This document shows, in pieces, positions 1-5,338 of a stretch of DNA of 6,216 nucleotides. A program made the position numbers and the translations under genes. The stretch spans positions 1 to 6,216 of the forward strand of contig JAKLQB010000196.1 in assembly GCA_022013615.1 (NCBI GenBank), in the 5' to 3' direction. The stretch is from Desulfobacterales bacterium. Its GTDB lineage: Bacteria; Desulfobacterota; DSM-4660; Desulfatiglandales; Desulfatiglandaceae. The notes beneath the pieces are model-generated. The model worked only from the letters and a program-made list of their open reading frames with translations. It was not told the origin of the DNA and searched no databases. Positions within the stretch are counted from its first letter, which is position 1, and the number at the start of each line of letters is the position of its first letter.

Positions 1-37
1 CGACATGTTCCCGAAGATCCTTGCAGTCCGCCGTCAT
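1..37 (-). CDS. Possible 5' end of an unidentified minus-strand gene, cut by the window edge
   Basis: Read on the minus strand, an ATG at 37-35 opens a frame coding [12 protein letters not shown] before the window ends. An AAAGGGG ribosome-binding-like stretch lies a suitable distance upstream of the ATG (about 45-51 on the plus strand numbering). The short peptide is hydrophilic and looks like a normal N terminus, but twelve codons are too few to name a family. It would be divergent from the epimerase-like gene at 257. Chance cannot be excluded. Confidence 0.3.
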   Translation of the reverse strand, partial: MTADCKDLREHV

Positions 38-116
38 CGCCACACCCCTTTCGATTTTCCCGTTTCATTCGTACCATGTACGCCGCCGATCCGCAAGCAA
101 AAGGCCGATCGGAACG

Positions 117-145
117 TTGACACGGCCCCGGCGATGGTGTATGAG
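117..145 (+). promoter_or_regulatory. Candidate sigma70 promoter upstream of the rpe-like ORF
   Basis: A perfect -35 TTGACA (117-122) is followed after 17 nt by TATGAG (140-145), which matches the -10 consensus at four of six positions. It lies ~110 nt upstream of the ATG at 257 and points toward it. The rest of 38-256 shows no coding signal I can support. Placement is by consensus only. Confidence 0.45.
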
Positions 146-256
146 AATGTCGGCGGTCCGGTCGCGGAGTCTGTTTCCCGGGGCGTCACGCCAAAGGGAA
201 GCGGCCGCGTCTCCATTCATGAACCAATGCTCCATAAATTTTTTGCGGGTTCGGCC

Positions 257-703
257 ATGAAAATGATAGCACCCTCCATCCTGTCTGCGGATTTCAGCCG
301 TCTCGGCGAAGAGATCGCGGCTGTCGAGGCGGCGGGGGCCGACTGGATCCACATCGACGTCATGGACGGCCATTTCGTCCCCAACCTCACCAACGCCCGG
401 GACATCGCCGCCAGCGCCGGCAACCCGCGGCAGATCTTTCTCAACTACCCCCTGGGCAACCCTGCAGGAAGGCCCCAAGATCCCGAAAACCAGCGCAGTG
501 TCCTGCGCGAGGGCCTTAAGCTGCTGGAAAATGCCGACAGGCCGGGGATCATCGTCGACCCGCCCTATTCGTGGTCCGACAGCCGCGAGTGGATGGAAAA
601 ATTCATGACCGACGAGCACCCCTTCATTTCCGAGGATGCGGAGGCCAAGCGGCAGGAGCTACTGCAAAATGCACGGGAGCAGAAGGCCAGGCAATTGCTG
701 TAG
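257..703 (+). CDS. Chimeric ORF: ribulose-phosphate 3-epimerase N terminus fused in frame to a GrdB-like C terminus
   Basis: The ATG at 257 gives 148 residues; the same frame is open further upstream, but family similarity starts only here. Residues 1-45 are a textbook epimerase start: [11 protein letters not shown], the [18 protein letters not shown] strand with its catalytic Asp and metal-binding His/Asp. From about residue 46 the expected epimerase continuation (IGP...) is replaced by NARDIAAS and then [27 protein letters not shown] and a charged C-terminal tail. This resembles the C terminus of the proteobacterial glycine/sarcosine/betaine reductase selenoprotein B family. Known epimerases are ~220 residues, so most of the barrel is absent and the product cannot be a working epimerase. 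The junction lies near 391. It could be a genuine deletion fusion, a degraded locus or an assembly join. The start has no strong ribosome binding site. The Rpe part is secure; the GrdB-like assignment is from remembered family motifs. Confidence 0.7.
   Translation: MKMIAPSILSADFSRLGEEIAAVEAAGADWIHIDVMDGHFVPNLTNARDIAASAGNPRQIFLNYPLGNPAGRPQDPENQRSVLREGLKLLENADRPGIIVDPPYSWSDSREWMEKFMTDEHPFISEDAEAKRQELLQNAREQKARQLL
392..703 (+). pseudogene. C-terminal fragment of a GrdB-like (glycine/betaine/sarcosine reductase B family) protein
   Basis: About 103 codons in the same frame as the epimerase fragment. Visible features are the ARDI segment, the [10 protein letters not shown] motif (close to the YPLGH/FPLGHTAGKP signature I associate with this family), the [13 protein letters not shown] block and a Lys/Arg/Glu-rich tail. 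The N-terminal and central parts, including any Sec or Cys active site, are missing. In clostridial glycine reductase the B component is the substrate-binding selenoprotein that forms a carboxymethyl-selenoether; the proteobacterial relatives are of uncertain function. Its position just upstream of a gene with an apparent selenocysteine codon supports the reading that this was once a selenoprotein locus. Confidence 0.5.
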
Positions 704-765
704 ATGGTCCTCGTCCGAGTTATCCGGCTATACTACGACGAGCTAAGCCACGACGGGCCCGTCTT

Positions 766-792
766 CGCCTTTCGGCTACGCCGCAACAGGCG
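766..792. repeat. Nested inverted repeat / stem-loop in the gap before the glutaredoxin gene
   Basis: CGCCT (766-770) pairs with AGGCG (788-792), and inside it CGGC (773-776) pairs with GCCG (780-783) around a TAC loop. It lies ~60 nt after the chimeric ORF with no T-run behind it, so it is not a classical terminator. It may be a REP-like palindrome. The following TTTTCACCACGGAT (about 798-812) resembles a dispersed intergenic repeat common in deltaproteobacteria. The rest of 704-908 has no convincing gene. Confidence 0.35.
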
Positions 793-895
793 GGATATTT
801 TCACCACGGATGACACCAGCCGTCTTCCTGTGACTTCAGCTATACGGGATTTGCGACGGTTCCTGAGGGCCAGGTTTTTCAAACAGAATATAACC

Positions 896-902
896 AAAAG
901 GA
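896..902 (+). promoter_or_regulatory. Ribosome binding site for the Sec-glutaredoxin
   Basis: AAAAGGA sits 6 nt before the ATG at 909. It fixes the start of a gene that would otherwise be dismissed because of its early TGA codon. Confidence 0.65.
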
Positions 903-908
903 TCCCAT

Positions 909-1145
909 ATGGAAAACCGCCAAATTATCGTGTATTCGCAGCCGTTTTGAGGTCCCTGTACCGCACTGGCAGAGTATCTGACCGGCAAAGGGGTAACATT
1001 CGTGAGAAAAGACCTAATGATCGACGAAGAGGCCCGGGAGGAATTGTTCAGCCTGGGTGTTCGCTCGGCGCCCGCCCTGATGGTGGACGGCGATGTGGTG
1101 ACTGGGTTCGACAGGGCGCGCATCGACGCTCTGTTGGGCCTCTGA
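909..1145 (+). CDS. Selenocysteine-containing glutaredoxin-like protein (UGPC active site)
   Basis: Read through the TGA at 948-950, the gene encodes 78 residues of a single-domain glutaredoxin/NrdH-like protein. Residues 5-10 (QIIVYS) are beta-strand 1. Residues 14-17 are U-G-P-C, with the TGA in place of the first cysteine of the usual CxxC. Residues 53-55 (SAP) supply the cis-proline loop, and residues 66-68 (GFD) match the GF(D/T) turn of the glutathione or substrate face; the protein ends normally with ARIDALLGL. Family members reduce disulfides or protein targets in the cytoplasm; Sec at the attacking position gives a more reactive thiolate equivalent. The frame is intact on both sides of the TGA, the ribosome binding site is good, and a weak hairpin follows the TGA. 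The upstream GrdB-like fragment belongs to a selenoprotein-rich family. The alternative is a Cys-to-stop point mutation in a decaying gene. No selA, selB or selC lies in this window. Confidence 0.72.
951..983 (+). promoter_or_regulatory. Candidate bacterial SECIS hairpin directly after the in-frame TGA
   Basis: GGTC (951-954) pairs with GACC (980-983), closing an imperfect stem. Inside it CTGT (956-959) can pair with GGCAG bases (969-972), leaving a ~9-nt apical loop (ACCGCACTG). Position immediately 3' of the UGA fits the bacterial rule, but the stem contains an asymmetric internal loop and I do not see the GU apical motif of the E. coli fdhF element. Weak on its own. Confidence 0.35.
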
Positions 1146-1153
1146 TCACGGCC

Positions 1154-1176
1154 ATCTGCAGCCGCTCTTCGCAGAT
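1154..1176. other. Hairpin just after the glutaredoxin stop codon
   Basis: ATCTGC (1154-1159) and GCAGAT (1171-1176) form a perfect 6-bp inverted repeat with an 11-nt loop, 9 nt after the stop codon. It may help end or stabilise the transcript, but no T-tract follows, so an intrinsic terminator is not established. Confidence 0.3.
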
Positions 1177-1218
1177 CTGTCCACAATCCCTCAAGCTCAA
1201 TACTGACCGCGTGTTTTG

Positions 1219-1245
1219 GTTTCTCGCCAAGTCGCAAAGGGCGCA
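1219..1245. repeat. Degenerate dispersed intergenic repeat (CGCCAAGTCGCAAAGG type)
   Basis: TTTCTCGCCAAGTCGCAAAGG strongly recalls the CGCCAAG-ACGC-AAAG tracts scattered between genes in many deltaproteobacterial and related genomes, often next to CACCACGGA tracts such as the one near 801-810 here. Recognition is from memory. 1177-1218 shows nothing else of note. Confidence 0.3.
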
Positions 1246-1297
1246 TAGTGAAAACCAGCAAAATCCTCAACGTGTTAAACGACAAGGGAGAGCCGTG

Positions 1298-1608
1298 ATG
1301 AAAAATACCTTTACGCCCTTCTGGCAGGGATTGGATTCCTCGTGATCCTCTTCGGTGCGGCTCGTGCAGCGAAACACGCTGATGTGATCCTCTCGTCTGA
1401 TTCCGGCGGGGCAGGGATTGTCACCTCCGCTCAAGTCCCGGGCGATAGCGAGCCAACGCCGGGAGTATCGAAATCGGGGGGGGCGACACTGCCTTCGGTT
1501 TGCGGCAATTCGAAAAACTGCCGCTCCATTTCATCGAGAACCGCGGGCAGACCGACCCCAGATGTAGCTTATTATGTGAAGGGCCGGGATAAGACAATCT
1601 AGTTGACT
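1298..1608 (+). pseudogene. Frameshifted N-terminal remnant of an SBBP-repeat-type secreted protein
   Basis: The ATG at 1298 is preceded by GGGAG at a 7-nt spacing (1286-1290). With one more A in the A-run at 1301-1305 it would read MKKYLYALLAGIGFLVILFG, a clear signal peptide; as it stands the reading frame stops after 15 codons. The signal-peptide frame continues to about the 8-G run at 1476-1483. The next similarity lies one frame over: LPLHFIENRGQTDPR, about 1518-1562. An extra T near 1563 then moves to the original frame for VAYYVKGRDKTI, ending at a TAG at 1600 where family members have YFT. Together these are the conserved LPLxFIENxGQxDxRVAYYVxGxDKTxYFT opening of large extracellular SBBP/beta-propeller proteins. 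Several hundred further residues expected in the family are absent. Two of the three breaks are in or at homopolymers, so read error could explain part but not the truncation. Confidence 0.7.
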
Positions 1609-1613
1609 TTGGC

Positions 1614-1642
1614 TTGACACACAAGGCCGAATCGCCTATAGT
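1614..1642 (+). promoter_or_regulatory. Strong sigma70-type promoter for the deacetylase-glycosyltransferase-glycosidase operon
   Basis: TTGACA (1614-1619), a 17-nt spacer and TATAGT (1637-1642) make a near-perfect housekeeping promoter. The start of transcription would be near 1649, leaving a leader of ~150 nt before the ATG at 1801. It begins right where similarity of the SBBP remnant ends. Confidence 0.7.
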
Positions 1643-1765
1643 TTGGCCTCAAAAAAAGGACTTCTTATCACACCGGAAACTACTGGGTAGTTGAATTTGC
1701 GGACGGAATACTACAGCGGAAAACGCTTTGTTTGCCTGAATGTGCGTAGACTGCTTGTATTTCGG

Positions 1766-1783
1766 ATGGAATGTATTTTCCAT
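1766..1783. other. Inverted repeat in the operon leader
   Basis: ATGGAA (1766-1771) and TTCCAT (1778-1783) form a perfect 6-bp stem with a 6-nt loop (TGTATT), 17 nt before the first start codon of the operon. It may affect translation of the deacetylase or bind a regulator. The rest of the leader (1649-1765) contains an isolated AAAAGGA (1654-1660) with no usable start codon after it. Confidence 0.3.
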
Positions 1784-1800
1784 GTTGAAGGCGAAACGCC

Positions 1801-2403
1801 ATGAATGCCGCCATTATCGTAGCCCACCCCGATGACGAGGTTATCTGGAGTGGAGGTCTCATTCTGCTGCATCCCGAATGGGAATGGACCGTCTTGTGCC
1901 TGTCTCGCAAAGACGATCCGGATCGGTACCCGAAATTCAAGTCTGTCTGCACTCTGATAGGCGTCAGAGGGTTCATCACCGATCTCGATGACGGCGACCC
2001 GCTCAAGCCAATCAACAGACGAAGGGAAATCGGCAGACGAATCAGGGAATATTTACCCCAAATACCCTGGGGCCTTTGCATCACACATGGCCGCAACGGT
2101 GAATACGGGCATCAAAGACACAAGGAAGTGCACGCCGAAGTGCTTGACCTGATCAATGACGGAGTCCTGGAATGCAAGGATCTTTGGACATTCGCTTACG
2201 ATTGCGATGCCGGTACCGGGACCTGTTGCGCGGATCCGCAGGCCGATATAATCGTCGAGCTGAGCGAGGAGCAACTTTGCGAGAAACGCCGAATTGTCCG
2301 AGAAGTGTACGGATACGATGAAGACTCATTTGAACTCTGCGCATGTATTTCCCCGGAGGCTTTCCGCAGATGGGAAAGCCCAGTTGAGGAGTATATCCGA
2401 TGA
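1801..2403 (+). CDS. PIG-L/LmbE family N-acetylglucosaminyl-type deacetylase
   Basis: A 200-residue protein of the PIG-L/LmbE fold, whose known members are zinc-dependent deacetylases acting on N-acetyl-glucosamine-type groups (GlcNAc-PI, mycothiol and bacillithiol precursors, antibiotics). The diagnostic AHPDDE motif is at residues 8-13 (His9 and Asp12 as metal ligands, Asp11 as likely base). The second metal motif is GEYGHQRHKEVH at 100-111, with His104, His107 and His111 in the place of the usual GHPDHxAVH. There is no signal peptide, so it should act in the cytoplasm. Its length is at the short end for the family. GAAGG lies ~10 nt before the ATG. The gene overlaps the next one by 4 nt (ATGA), implying translational coupling. 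The partner glycosyltransferase probably makes the sugar conjugate that this enzyme deacetylates; the actual substrate is not evident. Confidence 0.88.
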   Translation: MNAAIIVAHPDDEVIWSGGLILLHPEWEWTVLCLSRKDDPDRYPKFKSVCTLIGVRGFITDLDDGDPLKPINRRREIGRRIREYLPQIPWGLCITHGRNGEYGHQRHKEVHAEVLDLINDGVLECKDLWTFAYDCDAGTGTCCADPQADIIVELSEEQLCEKRRIVREVYGYDEDSFELCACISPEAFRRWESPVEEYIR

Positions 2404-3542
2404 AAGTACTGGTGTTGTATGACTACCCCCCGTCGCCGGGCGGGTTGGCTACCCAGGGCGACCTGCTCTACAAGGGCCTGAAAGAAATAGGCGTGGATGT
2501 CTGCGCGGTCAACTTAGAATCCGCGCAGGAGAAAGAATGGTACTACCGCTGGTTTGAGCCCGACGTGGTCGTCGGCATAGGTTATTGGGGCCACACGTCG
2601 CATCTTGTGCTTCACCCACAACGCTACGGCGTGCAACCGGTGCCATGGTTGGTCGCGGATGGGTACTTGGGAAACTATCTGGAGATTCTGAACGCTTTGC
2701 CTCTGATCCTGGTTACGTCCAACTGGGTCAAGAAGGTGTACGTGCGTGACGGATTGGATGCCGGCAAGATCGAAGTCTTGCCTGTAGGCTGTGATACCGA
2801 TGCGTTCATTCCGAGGGATCGAGATGACCCGAAAGTCTTGGCCGTCCGCGAAACGCTGGGGGTTGGCGACGACCAGATCATGATCCTGACAGTGGGTGGA
2901 GATGCGGCATCAAAGGGCGCACAAGAAGTCATGCAGGCCCTGGCAATCATAGATACCAAGGCCCCCGATTGGAAATATGTCTGCAAGGTCTGGCCCCAGC
3001 CGAGGACCGAGCAGCAGAACCTCCACGACATGCAGTTGGCCGTTCACCTTGGAATCGAGAAGAACGTGGTCTTCACTGCCAGCAAGCTCTCGCGGAACTT
3101 CATGCCCTACCTGATGGCGGCCTGCGACATTTACGCGGCGCCGTCGCGACTGGAGGGCTTCGGCATGCCCCAGGTAGAGGCCGGCGCGTGCGGCAAACCC
3201 GTCATCGGCATCAAGGCCATGGCCATGCTGGACACGCTGGTCCACGGCAAGACCGCCTTCCTGGCCGGAGTCGCCCAGGAGATACGGCTCAAGGAAACCA
3301 CCCTTGGCCAAGACGAAGGGTACGAGCCCGGGCACCGCGTGGTCTTCAAGAAGGCGCGCACAGCGGATTATCGCGCCAGCATTCACGATATCGCCAACTA
3401 TATGATGGACCTCATGGACGACGCCCAGCTGCGACAGAATTTCGGACAGGCGGCGCGTAAGAGAGTCGTCGAGCTCTTTGACTACCGTGTTGTAGCAAGA
3501 AAGTTCGTTCAAATAGTGACTGACCGTCTGGGGATATCCTGA
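2400..3542 (+). CDS. Glycosyltransferase family 4 (GT-B fold) enzyme
   Basis: The 380-residue product has the two Rossmann-like domains of GT-B retaining glycosyltransferases. The N-terminal domain starts MKVLVLYDYPPSPGG, with a Gly-rich acceptor loop at 11-20. The C-terminal nucleotide-sugar domain begins near 160 (ILTVGGDAASKG, with Lys172 likely contacting the donor phosphate). The EX7E signature is intact: Glu252 and Glu260 in EGFGMPQVEAGACGKPV. KFV near the end closes the usual C-terminal helix. No signal peptide or transmembrane segment is seen, so it is cytosolic or peripheral. It would transfer a sugar from a nucleotide donor to an acceptor. It sits between a deacetylase and a glycosidase; pairing of GT4 and PIG-L enzymes is known in mycothiol and bacillithiol synthesis, but nothing here is specific to either. 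An extended segment at 280-325 (HGKTAFLAG to FKKARTADY) after the donor site looks longer than typical. Confidence 0.9.
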   Translation: MKVLVLYDYPPSPGGLATQGDLLYKGLKEIGVDVCAVNLESAQEKEWYYRWFEPDVVVGIGYWGHTSHLVLHPQRYGVQPVPWLVADGYLGNYLEILNALPLILVTSNWVKKVYVRDGLDAGKIEVLPVGCDTDAFIPRDRDDPKVLAVRETLGVGDDQIMILTVGGDAASKGAQEVMQALAIIDTKAPDWKYVCKVWPQPRTEQQNLHDMQLAVHLGIEKNVVFTASKLSRNFMPYLMAACDIYAAPSRLEGFGMPQVEAGACGKPVIGIKAMAMLDTLVHGKTAFLAGVAQEIRLKETTLGQDEGYEPGHRVVFKKARTADYRASIHDIANYMMDLMDDAQLRQNFGQAARKRVVELFDYRVVARKFVQIVTDRLGIS

Positions 3543-3543
3543 T

Positions 3544-4737
3544 ATGAAGAAACAACGAAGCGACCCCACAACCGAGGCCAAGAGGGCGGCACTGGAGGTT
3601 CTTCTCCATAACGCCCGTGGGCCATACTATGGCCTACCACGAACCGCCGGATGGGGCTATCCCGAGCCCTACACGCGCGACCTCATGATCGCCGGTCTCG
3701 GCATCCTCGCATCCGGCAACGAACGGCTTATATCACGGCTTCGTCGCGTCCTGGAGGTTCTGGCGAAGAACCAGTCTAACCTGGGGCATATCCCGTCCCT
3801 GGTCCACGACCCAGAGGATCGGGGAGCCAGCGACACCACGCCACTGTTCCTGCTGACCCTTGGGTGCTTTCGCAGGGCCACCGGCGAGGCGGACTTCCTC
3901 GCCGAAGCGGCTGACAGGGGCATGAGATGGATGGACTATCAAAGCCCCGAAGACCGCGTGATGGTGGCCCAACTGCCCACAAGCGACTGGCGCGACGAGC
4001 AGTGGGTCGCTGGATACGGGCTTTATGTCAACACTATCGTTTACAGTTACCTGCGGTTGTTCAATGAGCACGAAAAGGCCTCGCGTCTGCGGCAGTTAAT
4101 GACTCGATTCACGATCACAGCCGAAGTCAAACATCGGCACGTCCACGAAGGTCTGAAACTTCGCCGTAAACCCTATTATGCCCTTTGGTCCTATAAGGTG
4201 TACGGAAGTGAACGGTTCGACCTGCTGGGAAACTCTCTGGCGATCCTCTCCGGCATCGCCTCCCCCACCAGGGCGCGGGCGCTGGTAACGTGGATCGAGC
4301 GAGAGTGTGGAGTGCTGCGGGATCGCGGCGAACTGGCTCTGGATCTTCCTCCGAACTGCTTCCCCTACATCCGCCCGGAAGACCCCGACTGGCAGCCCAG
4401 GTACGCCAGGTACAACCGACCCGGCGAATATCACAACGGCGGTGTCTGGCCCTTTGTCTGCGGCTTCTATGTGGCGGCCCTGGTCGCGGCGGGCGGGCAC
4501 AGGCTAGCCAGGAAGAGACTACAGGCCCTGACCAAACTGGTGAGTCCCGCCAGGGAAAAGCCGGTGGCCTTTGGTTTTAATGAGTGGTTCCGCGCCCAGG
4601 ACGGCACGCCGCAGGGGCAGGACTGGCAGACCTGGTCGGCAGCAATGTACCTTTATGCGGCGACCTGCGTTGAGCAGGGCCGGACGCCCTTCTTTGATGA
4701 TATCCGCGGTAGTATCCAGACCAGTGTGGGAAGTTAG
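3544..4737 (+). CDS. (alpha/alpha)6-barrel glycosidase, GH100 neutral-invertase-like or GDE-type
   Basis: The 397-residue protein has the helical-hairpin composition and motifs of six-hairpin glycosidases. GWGYPEPYTRDL (36-47) is like the substrate-binding PxxxRD segment. TSDWRDEQW (146-154) carries Asp148 and Asp151, a likely general acid. YHNGGVWPFVCGFY (296-309) and FNEWFRAQDG followed by QDWQTWSAAMYLYA (345-372) match the NGGxWP and QTWSxAxxL blocks of GH100 alkaline/neutral invertases and the C-terminal domain of glycogen debranching enzymes; Glu347 is a possible catalytic base. No secretion signal is seen. It starts 1 nt after the glycosyltransferase stop, with GGGGA ~9 nt upstream, so it is the third gene of the operon. 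It may hydrolyse or recycle the glycoside made by its neighbours. The stop codon TAG overlaps the first bases of the transposon end that follows, so the last residues may have been altered by insertion. Family is likely; substrate is unknown. Confidence 0.8.
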   Translation: MKKQRSDPTTEAKRAALEVLLHNARGPYYGLPRTAGWGYPEPYTRDLMIAGLGILASGNERLISRLRRVLEVLAKNQSNLGHIPSLVHDPEDRGASDTTPLFLLTLGCFRRATGEADFLAEAADRGMRWMDYQSPEDRVMVAQLPTSDWRDEQWVAGYGLYVNTIVYSYLRLFNEHEKASRLRQLMTRFTITAEVKHRHVHEGLKLRRKPYYALWSYKVYGSERFDLLGNSLAILSGIASPTRARALVTWIERECGVLRDRGELALDLPPNCFPYIRPEDPDWQPRYARYNRPGEYHNGGVWPFVCGFYVAALVAAGGHRLARKRLQALTKLVSPAREKPVAFGFNEWFRAQDGTPQGQDWQTWSAAMYLYAATCVEQGRTPFFDDIRGSIQTSVGS

Positions 4738-4766
4738 GGACGCTCGTGAAAAGATGAATAAATCAA
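4736..4766 (+). repeat. Left inverted repeat of the RAYT element
   Basis: 31 nt, starting AGGGACGCT; it overlaps the last two bases of the glycosidase stop codon. The mate is at 5082-5115. Confidence 0.6.
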
Positions 4767-4786
4767 TTTTTCTGGGATAACACAGT

Positions 4787-5062
4787 CTATGTCTGTCTCT
4801 CCAGCAGTGTCATTACATCATTTTCAATGGTTCCGGCAAGTTCGGCTTCTCGACCTTTGACTACCGACTTGCTTACGGCGGAAGGAGTAAGGCTCAACGC
4901 CCATGCAAAACAGGTAGTGCCAGTATCTACAAGGATCTTGCCCAACCGGTCAATAAAGTTCCCATAGTCGATCTTGTCTTTAAATATGGGCTTGCGCTCA
5001 ACCCCCCGGATAATGATGTGGTGCAATGCTCCGGGCGTATCTACCCTGGCTTTTCCAGGCAT
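4787..5062 (-). pseudogene. Internally deleted REP-associated tyrosine transposase (RAYT, Y1_Tnp family)
   Basis: The 91-residue product starts MPGKARVDTPGALHHIIIRG, the hallmark N terminus of RAYT/Y1 transposases, and runs through FIDRLGKIL to TCFAWAL (residue 56). At this point intact proteins continue into PNHFHLL, the HUH metal-binding motif. Here the sequence jumps to SLTPSAVSKSVVKGRE (57-72), which matches the C-terminal helix-turn-helix tail found in this family. The central ~200 residues, with the HUH motif and the catalytic tyrosine, are missing, leaving an in-frame deletion with a junction near 4895. RAYTs are single-strand DNA transposases that process REP palindromes. This one cannot be active. 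No ribosome binding site is evident in the 19 nt between its start and the right repeat. Confidence 0.8.
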
Positions 5063-5081
5063 GGAGGCAGACTAACATTCC

Positions 5082-5115
5082 TTGATCCATTTATCAACTT
5101 TTTACCAGCGTCCCT
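5082..5115 (-). repeat. Right inverted repeat of the RAYT element
   Basis: 34 nt ending ACCAGCGTCCCT on the plus strand, the reverse complement of the left end with a few mismatches and a 3-nt insertion. It lies 19 nt before the transposase start. Confidence 0.6.
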
Positions 5116-5194
5116 CTAATCCCGAAACGTTTTCACATCTTCTTTAAAGGCCTTGAGGACTGGCTTGGAAACTGCTCTTAGTATCGCCAAAAAA

Positions 5195-5220
5195 TTGTCA
5201 TAAATGACAAAAAAATGTCA
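5195..5220. promoter_or_regulatory. Palindromic activator site cluster, PilR/NtrC-type
   Basis: TTGTCAT (5195-5201), AA, ATGACAA (5204-5210) is a perfect 7-bp inverted repeat, followed by another TGTCA (5216-5220); a further TGTC is at 5250-5253. TGTC is the core of Pseudomonas PilR sites upstream of pilA. The cluster lies ~90-140 nt upstream of the -24/-12 promoter, the normal distance for an enhancer-binding protein. Binding by PilR is inferred. Confidence 0.5.
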
Positions 5221-5338
5221 AATCGGTTGCTGTGGTGACGTAAGCAGATTGTCTAACCTATGAACCAAAGAAAAAATATTTAGATATATAGTTGAAAATA
5301 TTACTTAATCGCCAATCGCATGCAAGGTCCTCAGTTTA

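Larger units (their letters stand above)
4736..5115. mobile_element. 380-bp RAYT-derived element with imperfect terminal inverted repeats
   Basis: The left end (4736-4766) starts AGGGACGCTCGTGAAAAG; the right end (5082-5115), read in reverse complement, starts AGGGACGCTGGTAAAAAG. The two share 9 identical outer bases, then GT, AAAAG, TG and ATAAAT blocks, for ~31/34-nt imperfect inverted repeats. They enclose the broken RAYT transposase on the minus strand. Such inverted ends around a RAYT gene fit REP/REPIN organisation better than IS200 itself. With its catalytic core gone, the copy could only move in trans. No obvious target duplication was seen. Confidence 0.6.

Noticed and set aside
5..256. 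N-terminal extension of the epimerase-like frame (84 extra residues)
   Set aside because: It is Arg/Pro-rich with no family resemblance, and a candidate promoter lies inside it; the Rpe similarity starts exactly at 257.
836..1285. 149-codon minus-strand frame across the glutaredoxin
   Set aside because: It is a shadow of the read-through glutaredoxin frame, with no family motif or ribosome binding site.
704..1345. Long plus-strand open frame overlapping the glutaredoxin
   Set aside because: Arg-rich, no recognisable domain, and in a different frame from the clear glutaredoxin and SBBP motifs.
1691..1804. 37-codon TTG-started ORF overlapping the deacetylase ATG by 4 nt
   Set aside because: The ATGA overlap is tempting, but there is no ribosome binding site and no recognisable sequence.
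1801..3542. Bacillithiol or mycothiol synthesis (BshA/BshB-like pair)
   Set aside because: Only the family pairing fits; no specific motifs were recognised, no ligase is present, and the third gene is a glycosidase.
2910..3581. 223-codon minus-strand frame opposite the glycosyltransferase
   Set aside because: Antisense shadow of a well-supported GT4 gene; no domain resemblance.
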